Below, piece after piece: positions 10,447-21,831 of a stretch of 64,000 nt of DNA. The translations under genes were made by a program, and so were the position numbers. The DNA is from Corylus avellana (lineage: Eukaryota > Streptophyta > Magnoliopsida > Fagales > Betulaceae): assembly GCF_901000735.1 (NCBI RefSeq), contig NC_081546.1:18289220-18353219 (forward strand), written 5' to 3'. Each line of letters begins with the position of its first letter. The stretch's first letter is position 1. The notes under the pieces were generated by a model. The model was not told where the DNA came from, did no database searches, and was given only the letters and a program-made list of their open reading frames with translations.

Positions 10447-10900
10447 ATTGATGAGTTTTCAGTTGATAACATTTGTGGTCTCCCTCGTTGGGTAACTGCG
10501 TTTTGGCTCGAGAGGGTGCCCCCAGCACCTCGGTCTATAGGGATGCCCTCCAAGATTTTTATTTTGCGATAGACCATGATCCTGGACGGGACTTTCAGGA
10601 TTTGGGGATAATTTATTCTTAGACTGAGACAACTCTTGCACAAGATTTTGACCGTAATTTGAAACGTGAGGTAATTTCTTGCTAGATTGTAACTCCATCT
10701 AGTTGACTTGGGCTATTTCTGAAGAAATCTGAACCATCTAGCATGATAAGACTAAACTCTACCACATTACGATCAAATTCTCCTAAAAAATACATGATCT
10801 CGTTGAGGCGAGGATAATTGCCAAGCTTTAGGGATGTATTACCAGGAGAGTCTGCTATTCTCCCTCCGCCTTCTTCTTCTTTGACGTTCGCCAATCGGAG
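10447..10900. other. unassigned segment downstream of PLAC8 exon 4
   Basis: Follows the PLAC8 stop codon. On the minus strand 10682-10894 is open and reads MANVKEEEGGGRIADSPGNT and on to GEFDRNVVEFSLIMLDGSDF; I do not recognise it. The frame continues with stops toward 10443. No intron signals or neighbours point to a function; possibly a transposon gag fragment. Confidence 0.3.
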
Positions 10901-12880
10901 AGGCCCTTTGCTTGACTTGCGATTGAGTCGGAACTTGAATTTAAGGATGGAAGATCCGGATGGACTTAATTAGGAGCAGATCCGAATACTGAATACCCAC
11001 ACTCGAGGAACAGGCCAACGTAGCCTACGTGGAAGGGCTTGCTCCCGTTTGACCAAGGGGCGAATGGGGTCCGCTCCGTTAGTGGATTGCTACCATGTCC
11101 AATGGCCACTGGCCATTTGAAAGATGAATCTCAACCTTTTGAATAAGGTGCCTAGCCTTAGCGGATTCCTCCTTCTAAAAGGGAAAGTGCTAAAACCGCT
11201 AATGCCGCATCCACAGGATAAGCATTGATTTACCTTTCAATACCTTTCAAAGAGCGTTTATCCCGCAGCATCTTAAGTATGCTACGAAGCCAGTCTTCCA
11301 CTAGGCCAAGATAGACGAGAAGAAGTTCTATGTCTTCCGCGGTCTGCTAACTCATCCTTCCTTCTTTGAATAGCCGGAGTTCGGATCGATCTTTCAATCT
11401 TTCTTTCGTTCCTACCCAGGACTCCTTCGGACCATCTCCTCCATTAGCCCCCTATCGTCTAAGCTTTTACTGAATCACAGACCAGAAAGAGTCAAGTCTT
11501 ACTTATTTTATTTCCGATTCTTGAGCTATAGAGTAGGTTCAGTAGTCTCTGCGCAGATCCTTCTCCTTCCACTTGTGGCCTTCTTCGACCCAATCTTTGG
11601 TACAGCACTATGAAGTCTGAAAAGGAGCATTACTTCGAACCAACAAGCATTGGCTTGCAATGATTACAGAAGGTAAGATCTATTATCCACCCCTCGCTTC
11701 GTTCACGCTTAGAGGTGCCGACTCTAACTTCATCGCGGACTACTCTCTCCCTGACTCCTAGCTTTCAGTGGTTCAAAGAGATTTAGAGTGGGTTAGTTAC
11801 GTAGTTAAAGAGAATGAATCTTTATCCACCAATAGCTTTGCTAGTTCTCATAGGGGCCTTACTCCTTCGACTAACTCAACTAAATCAATGGAAAAATGTA
11901 TTGCGGAAAAGACTCAACTAGTGTCATAGAACGACTAAGACTATGATGCTCGTGCAATCAATAAAGGAAAGGGGAGAAGTACTTAATGCACTATAAGTAG
12001 ACTAAGGAGTCATGCTAGGGCCCCATACTCCAATGGGTCCCTTCGCACCACTAGACGGGTTCCACATCTAAATAGGGCAGACATGATCAAGTGAAGTCGA
12101 CTTCACAAGTGATTCAACATACCATATGGAAACAATAAACGAGAGAAGGGTCTCGCCCAGGTGGCTCCCGCAAGGTAACGACTTCAAACTCAAACCAAGA
12201 ATGTTATTCTCCAAGGTATTATTATCGCTTAGCTCTTGTGCTAAGGCATAAGTCAATGAAAATGCTATATGTATCTAATGCAAGACCCATTGATAAGCTA
12301 AGGCTACGACATGAAGGAAGGCCAGAAGAACTATAGAACCATGCCCCACCAGAGCTAAAGGAGACCGAAGGGACTTGTGGGAGAAAACCGAAAGATAGGT
12401 AATCAATATGGTGAAACATGAGAAAGACAGATTGCTTAAAACCGGATGAAATCGAGTCCACCCACACAACAACTGAAGGACTCGTGGTACTGAAAGCCAC
12501 ATTAGATGAGAAGGTAGTTGACTGTCAGACCCTTGTATTTGTTTAGTCATTCAGATAGGGAAAACCACCTAGTGCAAACCAGAACTAAACTCCAAACACT
12601 GCAACACCAAAACACACAACCAACAAAAGAAACCACCGAACAGGAGAAAAGGAGAAAGGAAGAAGATGGGTTTGGACGGCTCAGCCCATAAAATTCAGCC
12701 ACCAGAGCACTCCATAGCCCTTACTTCTTGAAAGGCTGGTTTGATAGCAAAGAGTCAATCGTCTGCATATTGAGTGTAGCAGATGTTCTTACTCAAGTCA
12801 CTCAACATTTTTAGATCGAACTGGTGTAAGAAGACATTCATGAGTACGAGTGATAGAGAGCTTCCTTGAGGAATTCTTTT
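10900..12880. other. probable organelle-derived (NUMT-like) DNA
   Basis: About 2 kb with clearly higher GC than its surroundings, no homopolymer runs and no transposon termini. It has the non-repetitive texture of plant mitochondrial intergenic DNA (stretches such as GGACTCCTTCGGACCATCTC and CACCCCTCGCTTCGTTCACG). No complete mitochondrial gene was recognised. The adjoining group-II-intron-like reverse transcriptase fragment supports organelle origin. Assignment is by texture only and needs a mitochondrial genome match. Confidence 0.45.
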
Positions 12881-13089
12881 ATTTATGCCCCTATCTTATC
12901 TATTCAAGGTAGCTTTTTTTTTTCTTCTTTATTTTTGATCTCTGTAGTAAGGAAAGCATGAATTAGATCGCTAAATTTTTTATCATCAATGTATTGATTC
13001 AGTCCCTGATGGTTGATGTTATCTTCATAACCTAAAAAGTCTGCTTGAATTACGTGATCAACCTCTCCCCCAGCTCTGTATGGAAGCAA
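12714..13089 (-). pseudogene. reverse-transcriptase fragment, group II intron maturase-like
   Basis: On the minus strand 13089-12904 reads PYRAGGEVDHVIQADFLGYE then DNINHQGLNQYIDDKKFSDLIHAFL, which resembles RT blocks 2-3 of group II intron proteins (Y-R-x-G, ..I..D..G..DNI.H). After a frame change, 12880-12714 reads RIPQGSSLSLVLMNVFLHQF and NICYTQYADD, matching the G-x-PQG..SP.L.N..L and YADD catalytic blocks. The codon after YADD is TGA. So the N-terminal, catalytic and part of the palm blocks are present but broken by a frameshift and stops. It is not the standard plant matR sequence as far as I can judge; another organelle or plasmid RT is possible. Confidence 0.55.
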
Positions 13090-13185
13090 AGAATATTTGT
13101 TTTTCTCCCTAAAGCCGTGAGATTAAGCAAATCAAAGTCATGAAGATCAAGAATAAGTTTACGAGTCACAAATCTTTATTAAGAG

Positions 13186-13531
13186 TGTTGAAATATATAG
13201 GCTTTGTCACTTTGATATCATTTTGAAATATATGTGAAATATAAGAATACTATAATAAGAAAGAGAAGGTAAAGAGAGAGGAAACGGAGAGAGACGTATA
13301 GGCTACATCTTGTATATTCACTATATCAAATAATATTACATAATTCTCTATTTATAGAGAGACAATGAGTAGTGATCAAGAAACCCTAAAGTAAACCTAA
13401 ACTAATTAATGAAGGGAATAAAACTTACAAGGAAATATAATAATGGAGAATAATATTCTAACATAAAGAGAAATAACTTATTAAGGAAAATATTAATAAA
13501 CTTAATTTAGAAAATATAAAATATTCCAACA
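13186..13531 (-). repeat. 3' LTR of miniature LTR element
   Basis: Downstream LTR in the minus-strand sense; about 95% like the partner at 14090-14428 by eye. It ends in a canonical TG..CA pair. Confidence 0.9.
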
Positions 13532-14089
13532 TCCTTCCTCAAACTCAAGGTGTAAGCTTGAGTTCGGAAAAGATCATAAATTAAAGGCATCCAAAGTTTG
13601 ATGGTTGGATCAAGGCAATGCCGGTGAGAAAGGCTGAAAGTGACGGCCGGAGAACGGAGACAAGCCGCTAAAATAATCCGGTTAAGGGCCAAGATGCAAC
13701 TAACAATGACGGTCGGAGAACGAAAACTAGCCGTTAATCTTGTGAAGCGCCAAGGTTCGCCAACGAGAAAGATGAGAAAGGCTGAAAGTGAAGGGCGGAG
13801 AAATACAGGAGAACGGAGACAAGCCGCTAGAAGAATCCAGTGAAGGGCCAAGCCGCAACTGACAATGAGGCCAGAGAACGGAAACTAGCTGTTATAAAAA
13901 AAATTAAAAAAAAAAAAAAAAAAACCCTATGAAGGGCCAAACCGCATTGTGCCAAGATTCGCCAATGATAAGTGTCGTGGATCACAACAAAATTGGGAGA
14001 TCGTCAGAAGATAATGCCATAAAATACCAAAAAAGTGTCATAAGACTTTTATTGAAAGCCACAGAAACAGAAACGTGGCTCTGATACCA

Positions 14090-14428
14090 TATTGAAATAT
14101 ATAGGCTTTGATACCATTTTGAAATATATATGAAATATAAAATACTATAATAAGAAAGAGAAGGTAGAGAGAGAGCGGAAGCGGAGAGAGACATATGGGC
14201 TACATCTTGTATATTCACTATATCAAACAATATTACATAACTCTCTATTTATAGAGAGACAATGAGTAGTGATCAAGAAACTCTAAAGTAGACCTAAACT
14301 AATTAAGGAAGAGAATAAAACTTACAAGGAAATATAATAACGGAGAATAATATTCTAACATAAAGAGAAATAACTTATTAGGGAAAATATTAATAAACCT
14401 AATTTAGAAAATATAAAATATTTCAACA
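14090..14428 (-). repeat. 5' LTR of miniature LTR element
   Basis: Upstream LTR in the minus-strand sense, next to the primer-binding site. Its inner terminus is mutated from CAACA to CAATA. Confidence 0.9.
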
Positions 14429-14433
14429 AAGAG

Positions 14434-14885
14434 TATCGATCTTTTGATCGTGTCAAAAAATAAAATATAAAAAAGTGTGTTTGATGTTTCATGTCTATTC
14501 AACTTTTTTGTCTTTTATTTATTATGTCTATTCAACTTTTATAACTGATTGATGCTACACATGCAAATAATGAGAAATGCTAAACGCCCCAATTTTTTTT
14601 TTTTTTACCAAATAATCTAGTCTGCTCATTTCTATACTTGTTCACAACACCGCCATCCGCGCTCAAATCTGCCACCCACGCGCCGGCAAGTGGATATCCC
14701 TTGCCGCTCATGCTCCTCCGACCGCTTGCCTGCTGCCGGAGCCGCTGTTTTGTGGAGTGGTTGTATTTCTTTTGCTGTTTTTTATGTTGTTTTTGTGCGG
14801 TTGTTTTTCTGTTGTAGTTTTTTTGGAGTTTTCCTGTATTTTCTATTGGTCTTTGCTGTATTTATTGTTTTTTGTGGGTTATAAT
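14434..14885. other. unassigned interval with GC-rich patch
   Basis: AT-rich to 14640, then a GC-rich patch (14650-14750) followed by a T/G-rich run. Its texture resembles the retroposed segment at 53735-54867 (GC-rich head, then TTTGTTTT-type tail), so it may be a related relic. No gene is seen. Confidence 0.25.
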
Positions 14886-15914
14886 CACTACAAAAAAACA
14901 AATTTTTTTTGACTGGAGATTTCTGACGTTTTATGGTGTCCGATTCGTCAGAAAATTTTTCTGACGTGTCGTTTCTGACACGTGTAGATTGTCAGAAACA
15001 TAGGTGATAGGAAAATTTTTTTCCTGACGTGTCAGTGGGTAGAACGTCAAAATTTTCTGACGTTCTACTGTCTCACACGTCAGAAAATTTTCTGACGTGG
15101 TAGTTCTGACGCGCGACAGAAAATTGAAAAATTAAATAAAAAATTTATTAATTTAAATTAATTTTCAATTAAATTATTATTATTTTTTTTTTGGAATTAA
15201 TCCTCTGCACGGCAGCTCCCTCACGCTGCTGTGCAGATCTGTGTTTCATGGTGCAGAGATCTCTGAACCATGAAACACATTTCTATGGTGCAGAGATCTA
15301 GATCTCAATTTTCTCTCTCTCTCTCTTCTTTTCTCCAGCTCTCACTTTTCTCTGTCTCTTCTAATCTTCTTATCTTCTCTTCTTCTTCCTCTTCTTCTTC
15401 TTCTTCTCTTCTCTTTTTTTTTTTTTTTCTTCTTCTTCTTCTCTTCTCCCTTTCTTTTTCTTCTGCAGCTTCTCTTCTTCTTCTCTTCTCCCTTTCTTTT
15501 TCTTCTTCTCTTCTCCTTTTCTTTTTCTTCTCCTTCTTCTGCCTAATTTCTTCGATCTGCCGTGGAGAGAAGGGAGAGGAGAGAGAGAGAGAGAGTGTGG
15601 GAAAAATAAATGAGGAGGGAAGAATAAAAAGAGGAAAAAAGTGGAGGGAAAATAAGAAAGAGGGAAAAATTTTAAAATTTCGGCTTTTTTTTTTTGACGC
15701 TCAATATTTAGCACGTCAGAAAATTTATGACGCGCCAAATTGGCGCGTTAGAAATTTCTGACGCACTAAATTTGGCGCGTCAGAAAATTTTGATGCGCTA
15801 GTTTGGTGCGTCAGAATTTTCTGATGTGGCATTTTTTGCCACGTCAGAAAATGCTGACGTGGCAAAAATTATGTACTGTTTGACACGTCAGAAAATAGCA
15901 ATTTTTTTGTAGTG
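14886..15914 (+). mobile_element. non-autonomous CACTA element
   Basis: Left end CACTACAAAAAAACAAA, right end TTTTTTTGTAGTG, with AAT on both flanks (14883-14885 and 15915-15917). Subterminal TTCTGACG(T/C)G(T/C)C motifs are numerous at both ends; the right half also has GACGCGCCAAATTGGCGCGTC palindromes. The centre is CT/GA-rich (15300-15660) and open only through low complexity. No transposase. Confidence 0.92.
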
Positions 15915-17482
15915 AATGATCCCGGGAGGTGCTTGTTCCAGGAATCACTCTTGAAATACCCTTCGTATCCTCCCGTAATATGCAAATCTCAAGGATCTTC
16001 CTAAATGGGCTGTGGGCTCACCGCTAGTCTTGAAGCCAAGGATCAATCAGGCAAGTTGAGTGGGATTATTCCCAACACTTCTCGGAAGGCAAATTGTAAC
16101 ACAAAATAATTGAATCACGTTTATTGCATATAAATTCAATTTACAATCTTGGGTGATGGTTCATTAGTCCTAAAAACAGTTTCAAAGTAACATAGTATAC
16201 ATTAGGGCATGAGTTTGAATCCGCAATATAAATTTTTGTGTCTCATTAGCGTAAATTACTATAGGTTTGATCACTCAAATCCTAATAAGGTTGGGTCATG
16301 TTAATTATGACTCAAGCAGATTTAAGAGTGTCTACATGAGGTTCCCACCATCCATAATCATTCTGTACGAATCTCAGCGGATGTATTATCGGCACCGTTT
16401 GCCAAAGGACCAGATTGGGAAGGAGAAAAAAAATAAAAAATCAATTCTAATATTCTTACTTTTTTCATTACATCAATAACTTTTTAGTACTATTCAAATA
16501 AAATAATCACTACAAAATAATTTTTTTCACTTTTTTATATAAAATATTCTTACTTTTTTTTTTCACATCAATCAAATTTGCTACAATTTCGGTCAACTTC
16601 CTAAGTCCACTCCTTGCAGATCCTTTGCCAAACATAGCCATCTTGATAGGGGTAGGTGGGCCATGAATATAGCTCGGCTCACATCTAACCTACGTACATG
16701 AGACAACAGCCTAAAAATGTGAGAAAAAGACATCACTAGAGATGGCTCCAAAGCATTCCCGACTTAATTAGGCTATATTTTCATATAAAATAGTCAACTT
16801 AAACCTATTTTCTTTTACTTTAGCTAACTACTTCTCAAAATCTCATTTGGCAAACTATTTTCTCCAAAACATAAAAATATTTTTATTTTTATTTTATTTT
16901 TTATATTCCATCATTCACTTTTATTATTATTTAAATAAAAAATTATTACAAAACAAATTTTTTTTCAATTTTTAATATAAAAAAATTCAAAACTTTATAC
17001 TACATCAATTCACGGGATGTACGGTATCTAAGGCGGCCCTAAATCTCTTCTCTATTTTTTTAAAATAATACTTTTGAAATATTTTTATTCATGTTAAAAC
17101 CCATATTTGCCAAAAAAAAAAAAAAAACCAGCACACTAGCTACTATCCACACCAACCCAGCATCATTGAAAATCACTCAGTTAATCATCCAATCATCACA
17201 GCAAACCAAACCACAATCATCGCCGAAAATCACCCAATCGACTCATTTTCTAGCAAGAGAAGAGGGAGAGAGAACACTAAACTCAGTCAATCAAACGCCC
17301 TTCGCTCACCAAAAAACCTTTTGTGCAGAGAGACAACAATGAGTGAGAGAAAGCTTCAATGGAAGCTTAATTAGAAAAAAAAAAGAAAAAAAGAGAGAGC
17401 TTCAGGAAATAATATCAAACCACAAAAGGAAAATATTATTATAAGAATAATGATAAAAAAAAAAAAAAATTAATCTATTTTC
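15719..17482 (+). repeat. 1.75-kb duplicated segment, copy 1
   Basis: Matches 25223-26960 closely from inside the CACTA element, across its right end, and on to the A-rich tract at 17482. The other copy stops at N-gaps on both sides. Contents are the CACTA right end, a MITE at 16398-16642 and AT-rich DNA. No gene was identified. Confidence 0.9.
16398..16642 (+). mobile_element. MITE with GTTTG(C/G)CAAAGGA termini
   Basis: Left GTTTGCCAAAGGACC and inverted right TCCTTTGCCAAACATAG bracket an AT-rich body with TATTCTTAC..CATCAAT motifs, like the body of the MITE at 3613. A second copy is at 25902-26148 in the duplicated segment. Confidence 0.5.
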
Positions 17483-17847
17483 GTTTGCTCCACTTTCTCG
17501 ACAAACCAAATGATCAACTAAAAAAAAAAAAAACCTAAAAAAAAAGAAAGAAAAAAAAAAAAAGTTGAAGCTAATCTTCGCAGTTCGGATATCAACATTG
17601 GTAGCAGCAAATGATTCAGATTCGAGGGGAAATGGAAGGTCTACCACTCCAATATGGGTAGAAGCTTCCCCTAGTATGTTTAATGGCAAGTTGATACACC
17701 ATTAAGAGAACTAGCAGGAGATTCCCTATGTTTAGGAAATTTTTTTAAAAAAAAACCATAAAAACACACCCACATCAAAAGCCTTATATTCGTTTCAAAA
17801 AAAAAAAAAAAACCCTATATTTAATCAACACCAAAAGGTATCCAATA

Positions 17848-19262
17848 TTTTTTTTATTTTTTATTTTTGTAAGAATTTGCGAACTTTTCATTAATCATTA
17901 GAAACCATTACAGACTGCTCAAAAGAAATAAGATCTTGAATACAAGATGGAGGATGAGAGACCCACACTTGATCCATACTCCTCTTTACCGCCAATCTTG
18001 CCAGTTCATGTGCTGTACGGTTTGCGTCTCTGCTAGCATAAGTAAATGTCCATGCTGAAAAAGTCGTTAAGCTCGTCCGAGGGTCGGCAATAAGGAGACC
18101 TCTCCCACTATCATCTTGGTCCCTAGAATGCACCGCATCCACTAGCACCTTCGCATCCCCCACAAAATGAATTTGATCTAAGCCAAAGTCCTAGCATAGC
18201 TGAATAGCAGCTAGAGCTGCCAGTGCTTCTACATCAGTTGGTTCCAGGAAGCCCATCCTTGTGATACCATGTGCTGCAACAAGAGCCCCTGTATGGTCAC
18301 GCAGGATCACACCTAGTCCCATACGGCCCCCCTCCTGATCAACCACCGCATCCCAATTTGCCTTGACCCATCCCAGGGGTGGTGCGGACAATTTATCTCT
18401 TTCTTTCTTGACGCTCGACACAACTACAACATTGTGGGAGAGCTGGAACTCCTCCATCGCCATCGCCGTGCGTTTCAAAATCTCAAAGGGATGAGAGAAA
18501 GAGCCCCCATGTAAAACTTCATTTCGCCGAAGCCAAATCCTCCGAGCTATTCCTGCGAACAGCTGGCTGTGTTCCCCAGCTCCACTGAGGAGGATCTTCT
18601 CCACTACCTGAAAAAAAAAAAAATAAAAAATAAAAAATAAAAAATAAAGGGCCCTGGGAAGCTACTCTTTTGAATAGTTCGAGGTCCAGCGCCCTAAACG
18701 TCCATAGCTGATGGGCACCTCCATAAAATGTGGAAGGTCGTTTCTGCATCCAAACCTCATGGTAGCTAGGCTTTCCAGAGAAAGTTTTTTTCGACGTTGG
18801 GAATCGGTAGTTTCCACAAGGCCTTCAACACGTTACCGTGCCTACCATTGGATGAGCATCCTGCTTTACAGTTATCCTCTTTCTGTTTTATCATGTGGTA
18901 AGCATCTCTTGACCGAAAAGATTCCCCTTAGCATACCCCTCCAAATCAGTGCATCCTCCCTGTTCATACCACTAAGAAGAATGGACTGAATTAGTCTTGA
19001 ATTCGTGGGGGTGAAGAGTTGATCTATGAGGCCAACGCTCCACCTCTTAAGGTCAGTATCCATTAAAGCATTCACTATGGCGGATGAGTCGAGCAAAACC
19101 AGAGGAGAGAATAACATAAAAGTGGTGGGGTTTGGAATCCACTTATCATGCCATATCCTCCAAATTAATCCCTCCCGAAGCAGGTCGCAAGAACTCTGAA
19201 TGCTACACCATGCAAAAGAGGGCGCCTCCCTTGTGATGCTTTTAAGATGGAACAATCCGGGT
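17848..19262 (-). mobile_element. 5'-truncated L1-type LINE
   Basis: Minus-strand frames give, in order: a post-RT linker (19255-18872, PSFAWCSIQSS..GLIWRIWHDKW..LIWRGMLRGIFSVK); then an A-rich interruption near 18610-18650; then an RNase H domain (18604-18191: RRIWLRRNEVLHGG, then WVKANWDAVVDQEGGRMGLG); then its C-terminal part (18163-17891: DANRTAHELARLA). The DxxVN and WD..G blocks are those of plant LINE RNase H. The endonuclease and RT core are missing (5' truncation). The 3' end faces a poly-T on the plus strand at about 17830-17855. Frame breaks separate the parts, so it is dead. No convincing TSD. Confidence 0.85.
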
Positions 19263-20830
19263 AGTATTGGGAAAGAATGTAGATACCTAATGCACTAAGA
19301 AACACTGTAGATACCCAATGCTTTATTAAATTATAAACAAATTATTCTCTTCTCTTTCCTTCACATATCCCAACAATTTTCTCTCATCTCTCATCTCTCT
19401 TCTATCATTGGTTGCAATGATAAAAAGAAATATTATTTAATTCATATAGGAAAAAAAAATAAGAGAATTTATTGTGAATTTTTATTTTTTTAATTTTTTA
19501 TAGGAAATCAAAAAGTAGTTTTATTCCCTAAATTGAGGGAAAATGGTTGAGAAGCTGCTGTTAGTGCTCTAAGAGTGGCAGTTTCTCAAGAAAATTCTCA
19601 AGTTGTCCGAGCATATATTAGGGCGTGAGTTTGAATCTCCGTAATGAAGAATATTCTCCACATATGCTTGACTAGTATTAGGCGCTCTGAATTCTCACAG
19701 TTCTCACGATCTAAGCCCTTTCTGTACGTGCCGCTTCCGGCGGATAGGTGCTACTATGCATGCTCACGCTCAGGTAGGATAGTCACAAGAAAAGACAAGT
19801 TGATACAAGCTTCAAATGTAATTGACCTCTGAATTTGAGTCTATTCAAATTGATTAGAGCTCAATTATATAGATTTTCCGTGTCGAATTTAAAAATTATA
19901 TAAAAAATTACCAATCATAAATTTTGATAAAAGTTTGTCTAAAAAAGCTAGTTCAATGAGAATGTTCTAATAATATAAAATAAAAAGGTTAAAAGTATTT
20001 ATATGATTTTCTTAAGATATATGTACGTGTAAATAATTATATATACATACCATTGAGGTGTGTTTGGCTAAGAGCTTGAAAAAGGAAGCAGATCAGAACT
20101 GTAGTAGATTTGATTTATGTGAAAAACAAAAGTAAAAATGTTTTGTATAAAAAAGTGAAAAAAAAATAAGAATAGTAATAAAAAAATGATTGATGTAATG
20201 TAAAAAGTAAGAATATTAAGGTTAATTTTTTAAAAGTTTTTTAGGTATTTGGGTCCGGTTTAGGTCCGGTTTAGTCCACTTCTTTCCCAAACACAACCCT
20301 AGTGTTCTACTACGTACGTACCCTAAACACTACTTATCTTCTTTTTTCAAAAATATTAACATCAAAATATGTTCAAATTTTATATCACATCATTTACTTT
20401 TCATTATTATTCAAATAAAAAAATTATTATAAAATAATTTTTTTAAAAAAATTTTAATATAATTTTTTTACTTTTCTATACCCATTATTATTATTATTAT
20501 TATTATTATTGAAAATGCATAAACAGAGTTGTGGTGACGTGACGGGTACGAGGGTACAGAGATGTCATAATTTCTGTCCAACGATGCAGCGTGGCAATCT
20601 GTACGGAAAGAACCTCAACATATAAAAAAACAATAAAAACCATGCACTCCTTTTTTAATCTGAGCCACTGGTCCACAACCACAATGAATGCATCCCCAAA
20701 CTTAATTTGAAATTGCGGATGACCTGACTACCCCTCTGCTTGACCAAAAAAGGAACATGAATTTTCTTTATTTAGATGCTTATATTAAAAAAAAAAAAAA
20801 AAAAAGTATCTCATTCATTCTCTTTTTTCT
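19263..20830. other. intergenic AT-rich DNA upstream of the MADS leader
   Basis: No gene is seen. It contains a MITE at 20056-20300 and an (ATT)n microsatellite near 20488-20510. Stretches such as AGGGCGTGAGTTTGAATCTC at 19620 recall a box-B-bearing SINE but lack clear ends. Confidence 0.4.
20056..20300 (+). mobile_element. MITE, GTGTGTTTGG/CCAAACACAAC termini
   Basis: Left GTGTGTTTGGCTAAG and inverted right CTTTCCCAAACACAACC enclose an AT-rich 240-bp body. It belongs to the same loose family as the MITEs at 3613 and 58216 by terminal core and internal AAGTAA.AATA motifs. TSD not resolved. Confidence 0.5.
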
Positions 20831-21604
20831 TTTCTCTTTTCTCTCTCTCTCTCTCTCTCCCTATCTTAAAGCTTTTTGTGGCAAGTGTGGGATGTCAACA
20901 GCCCTACAAACGACAAGAAAGGAAAGGAGGCAGTGAAGCTAGAACAGTAGAGTAGGGTTCATCAATTATTCTTCGATCTCGTTCTTCACCCCCACAGTGT
21001 TTCTGCAAACTAGGGTTGGTTGGTTAGAGATTGTTGGCCTAATTTGGAAAATTCCCCATCTTTCTTTTTTTCCTTTGTTCTTACTCTCTACATACCACTC
21101 TCTCTCTTTCTCTCTCTCCCTCTCTCTCTCTCCACATTTTCCATATATAGAATGCTTACTAATCACTAGAAGACTGGTGGAAGATCTGCAAGATTAGTCG
21201 ATTGTTGTCTGAAGGGTAGGTTAAATTTCAGCTTATGTTTCATATTTTTCCTTCTTTTTTTTTTTTTCTTTTTTTTTTTTTTTTCCTGTTTTTGTTTTTT
21301 TGGAGAGAGCAAGTGCAGGTTGAAAGAACTTTCTTCTTTATATATATATACTCTTTCTCTTTGTGAAAAAAACTGGTTTTCAGTTGACTTTCTATATTTT
21401 TCATTTATAGGAGTTTGAATTTGCTGTCTCTGAGGTACTGGTTTGACCTGATTCTTGGATTATAACATTTGTGAAGCATATTTATTCCTCTTTTAATTTG
21501 TACAAGTAAAGTTTTGATTTCTCTTCCTAGAATTACTAGTTGGGGCTGATAATTTTGATTGGTTTTATGTAAAGGGTCGGATCATTTTTTAGTTTCTCCC
21601 AAAA
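20830..21604 (+). promoter_or_regulatory. MADS gene leader region with CT repeats and probable 5'-UTR intron
   Basis: CT-rich microsatellites (20838-20862 and about 21098-21132) precede the MADS ATG, typical of plant promoters and leaders. GAAG|GGTAGGTTAAATTTC near 21210 and TTTATGTAAAG near 21575 could be the borders of a leader intron of about 360 bp. No in-frame start lies between the last AG and the ATG at 21605. The transcription start cannot be placed by eye. Confidence 0.45.
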
Positions 21605-21785
21605 ATGACGAGGAGGAAAATCCAGATCAAAAAGATTGACAACACAACGGCAAGGCAGGTGACTTTCTCTAAGAGGAGGAGGGGGCTGTTTAAGAAGGCT
21701 ATGGAGCTCTCAACTCTCTGCGATGCTGAAATTGCTCTCATTGTCTTTTCTTCTACTGGAAAGCTCTTTCACTACGCCAGCTCAA

Positions 21786-21786
<1 letters not shown>
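21605..21786 (+). CDS. SVP-like: MADS-box exon 1, SVP/AGL24 (StMADS11) type
   Basis: The 182-nt exon encodes a nearly perfect MADS DNA-binding domain. It starts [20 protein letters not shown] and continues [39 protein letters not shown]. The [40 protein letters not shown] combination is that of SVP, AGL24, JOINTLESS and DAM proteins, nuclear repressors or activators of flowering and dormancy that bind CArG boxes. Odd residues are M for the usual E in KKAEELS and FHY for FEY. A donor (CTCAAG|GTTTCT) follows, then a (TC)n run at 21791-21826. No I-region, K-box or C-terminal exon is recognisable downstream. It is therefore either a gene with a first intron longer than 42 kb, an exon torn off by rearrangement, or a partial duplicate. 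Confidence 0.8.

Positions 21787-21831
<45 letters not shown>

Larger units (their letters stand above)
13186..14428 (-). mobile_element. miniature non-autonomous LTR retrotransposon (complete)
   Basis: Two direct repeats of 346 bp (13186-13531) and 339 bp (14090-14428) begin TGTTGAAATATATAGG (TATTG in the second) and end in CAACA. The whole is flanked by AAGAG on both sides (13181-13185 and 14429-14433), a 5-bp TSD. Read on the minus strand, the LTR ending at 14090 is followed at once by TGGTATCAGAGCC (14089-14077), the initiator-tRNA-Met primer-binding site. A purine tract GAGGAAGGA abuts the other LTR at 13532. The internal 558 bp encodes no gag or pol; it holds diverged repeats of GGAGAACGGAGACAAGCCGC. 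This is TRIM/SMART-like in design, though larger than classic TRIMs. Confidence 0.93.

Noticed and set aside
13640..13843. 67-codon basic frame (MTAGERRQAAK..)
   Set aside because: Falls in the non-coding repeat interior of the miniature LTR element; its repetition follows the DNA repeat.
15270..15761. 163-codon Ser/Leu/Phe-rich frame (and the opposite Lys/Glu-rich frame)
   Set aside because: Pure product of CT/GA-rich low complexity inside a CACTA element; the same applies to 9810-10133, 45094-45862 and 46100-46327.
18711..18989. Plus-strand frames overlapping the LINEs (also 39849-40208, 40249-40533, 41239-41472)
   Set aside because: Shadows of the minus-strand LINE domains.
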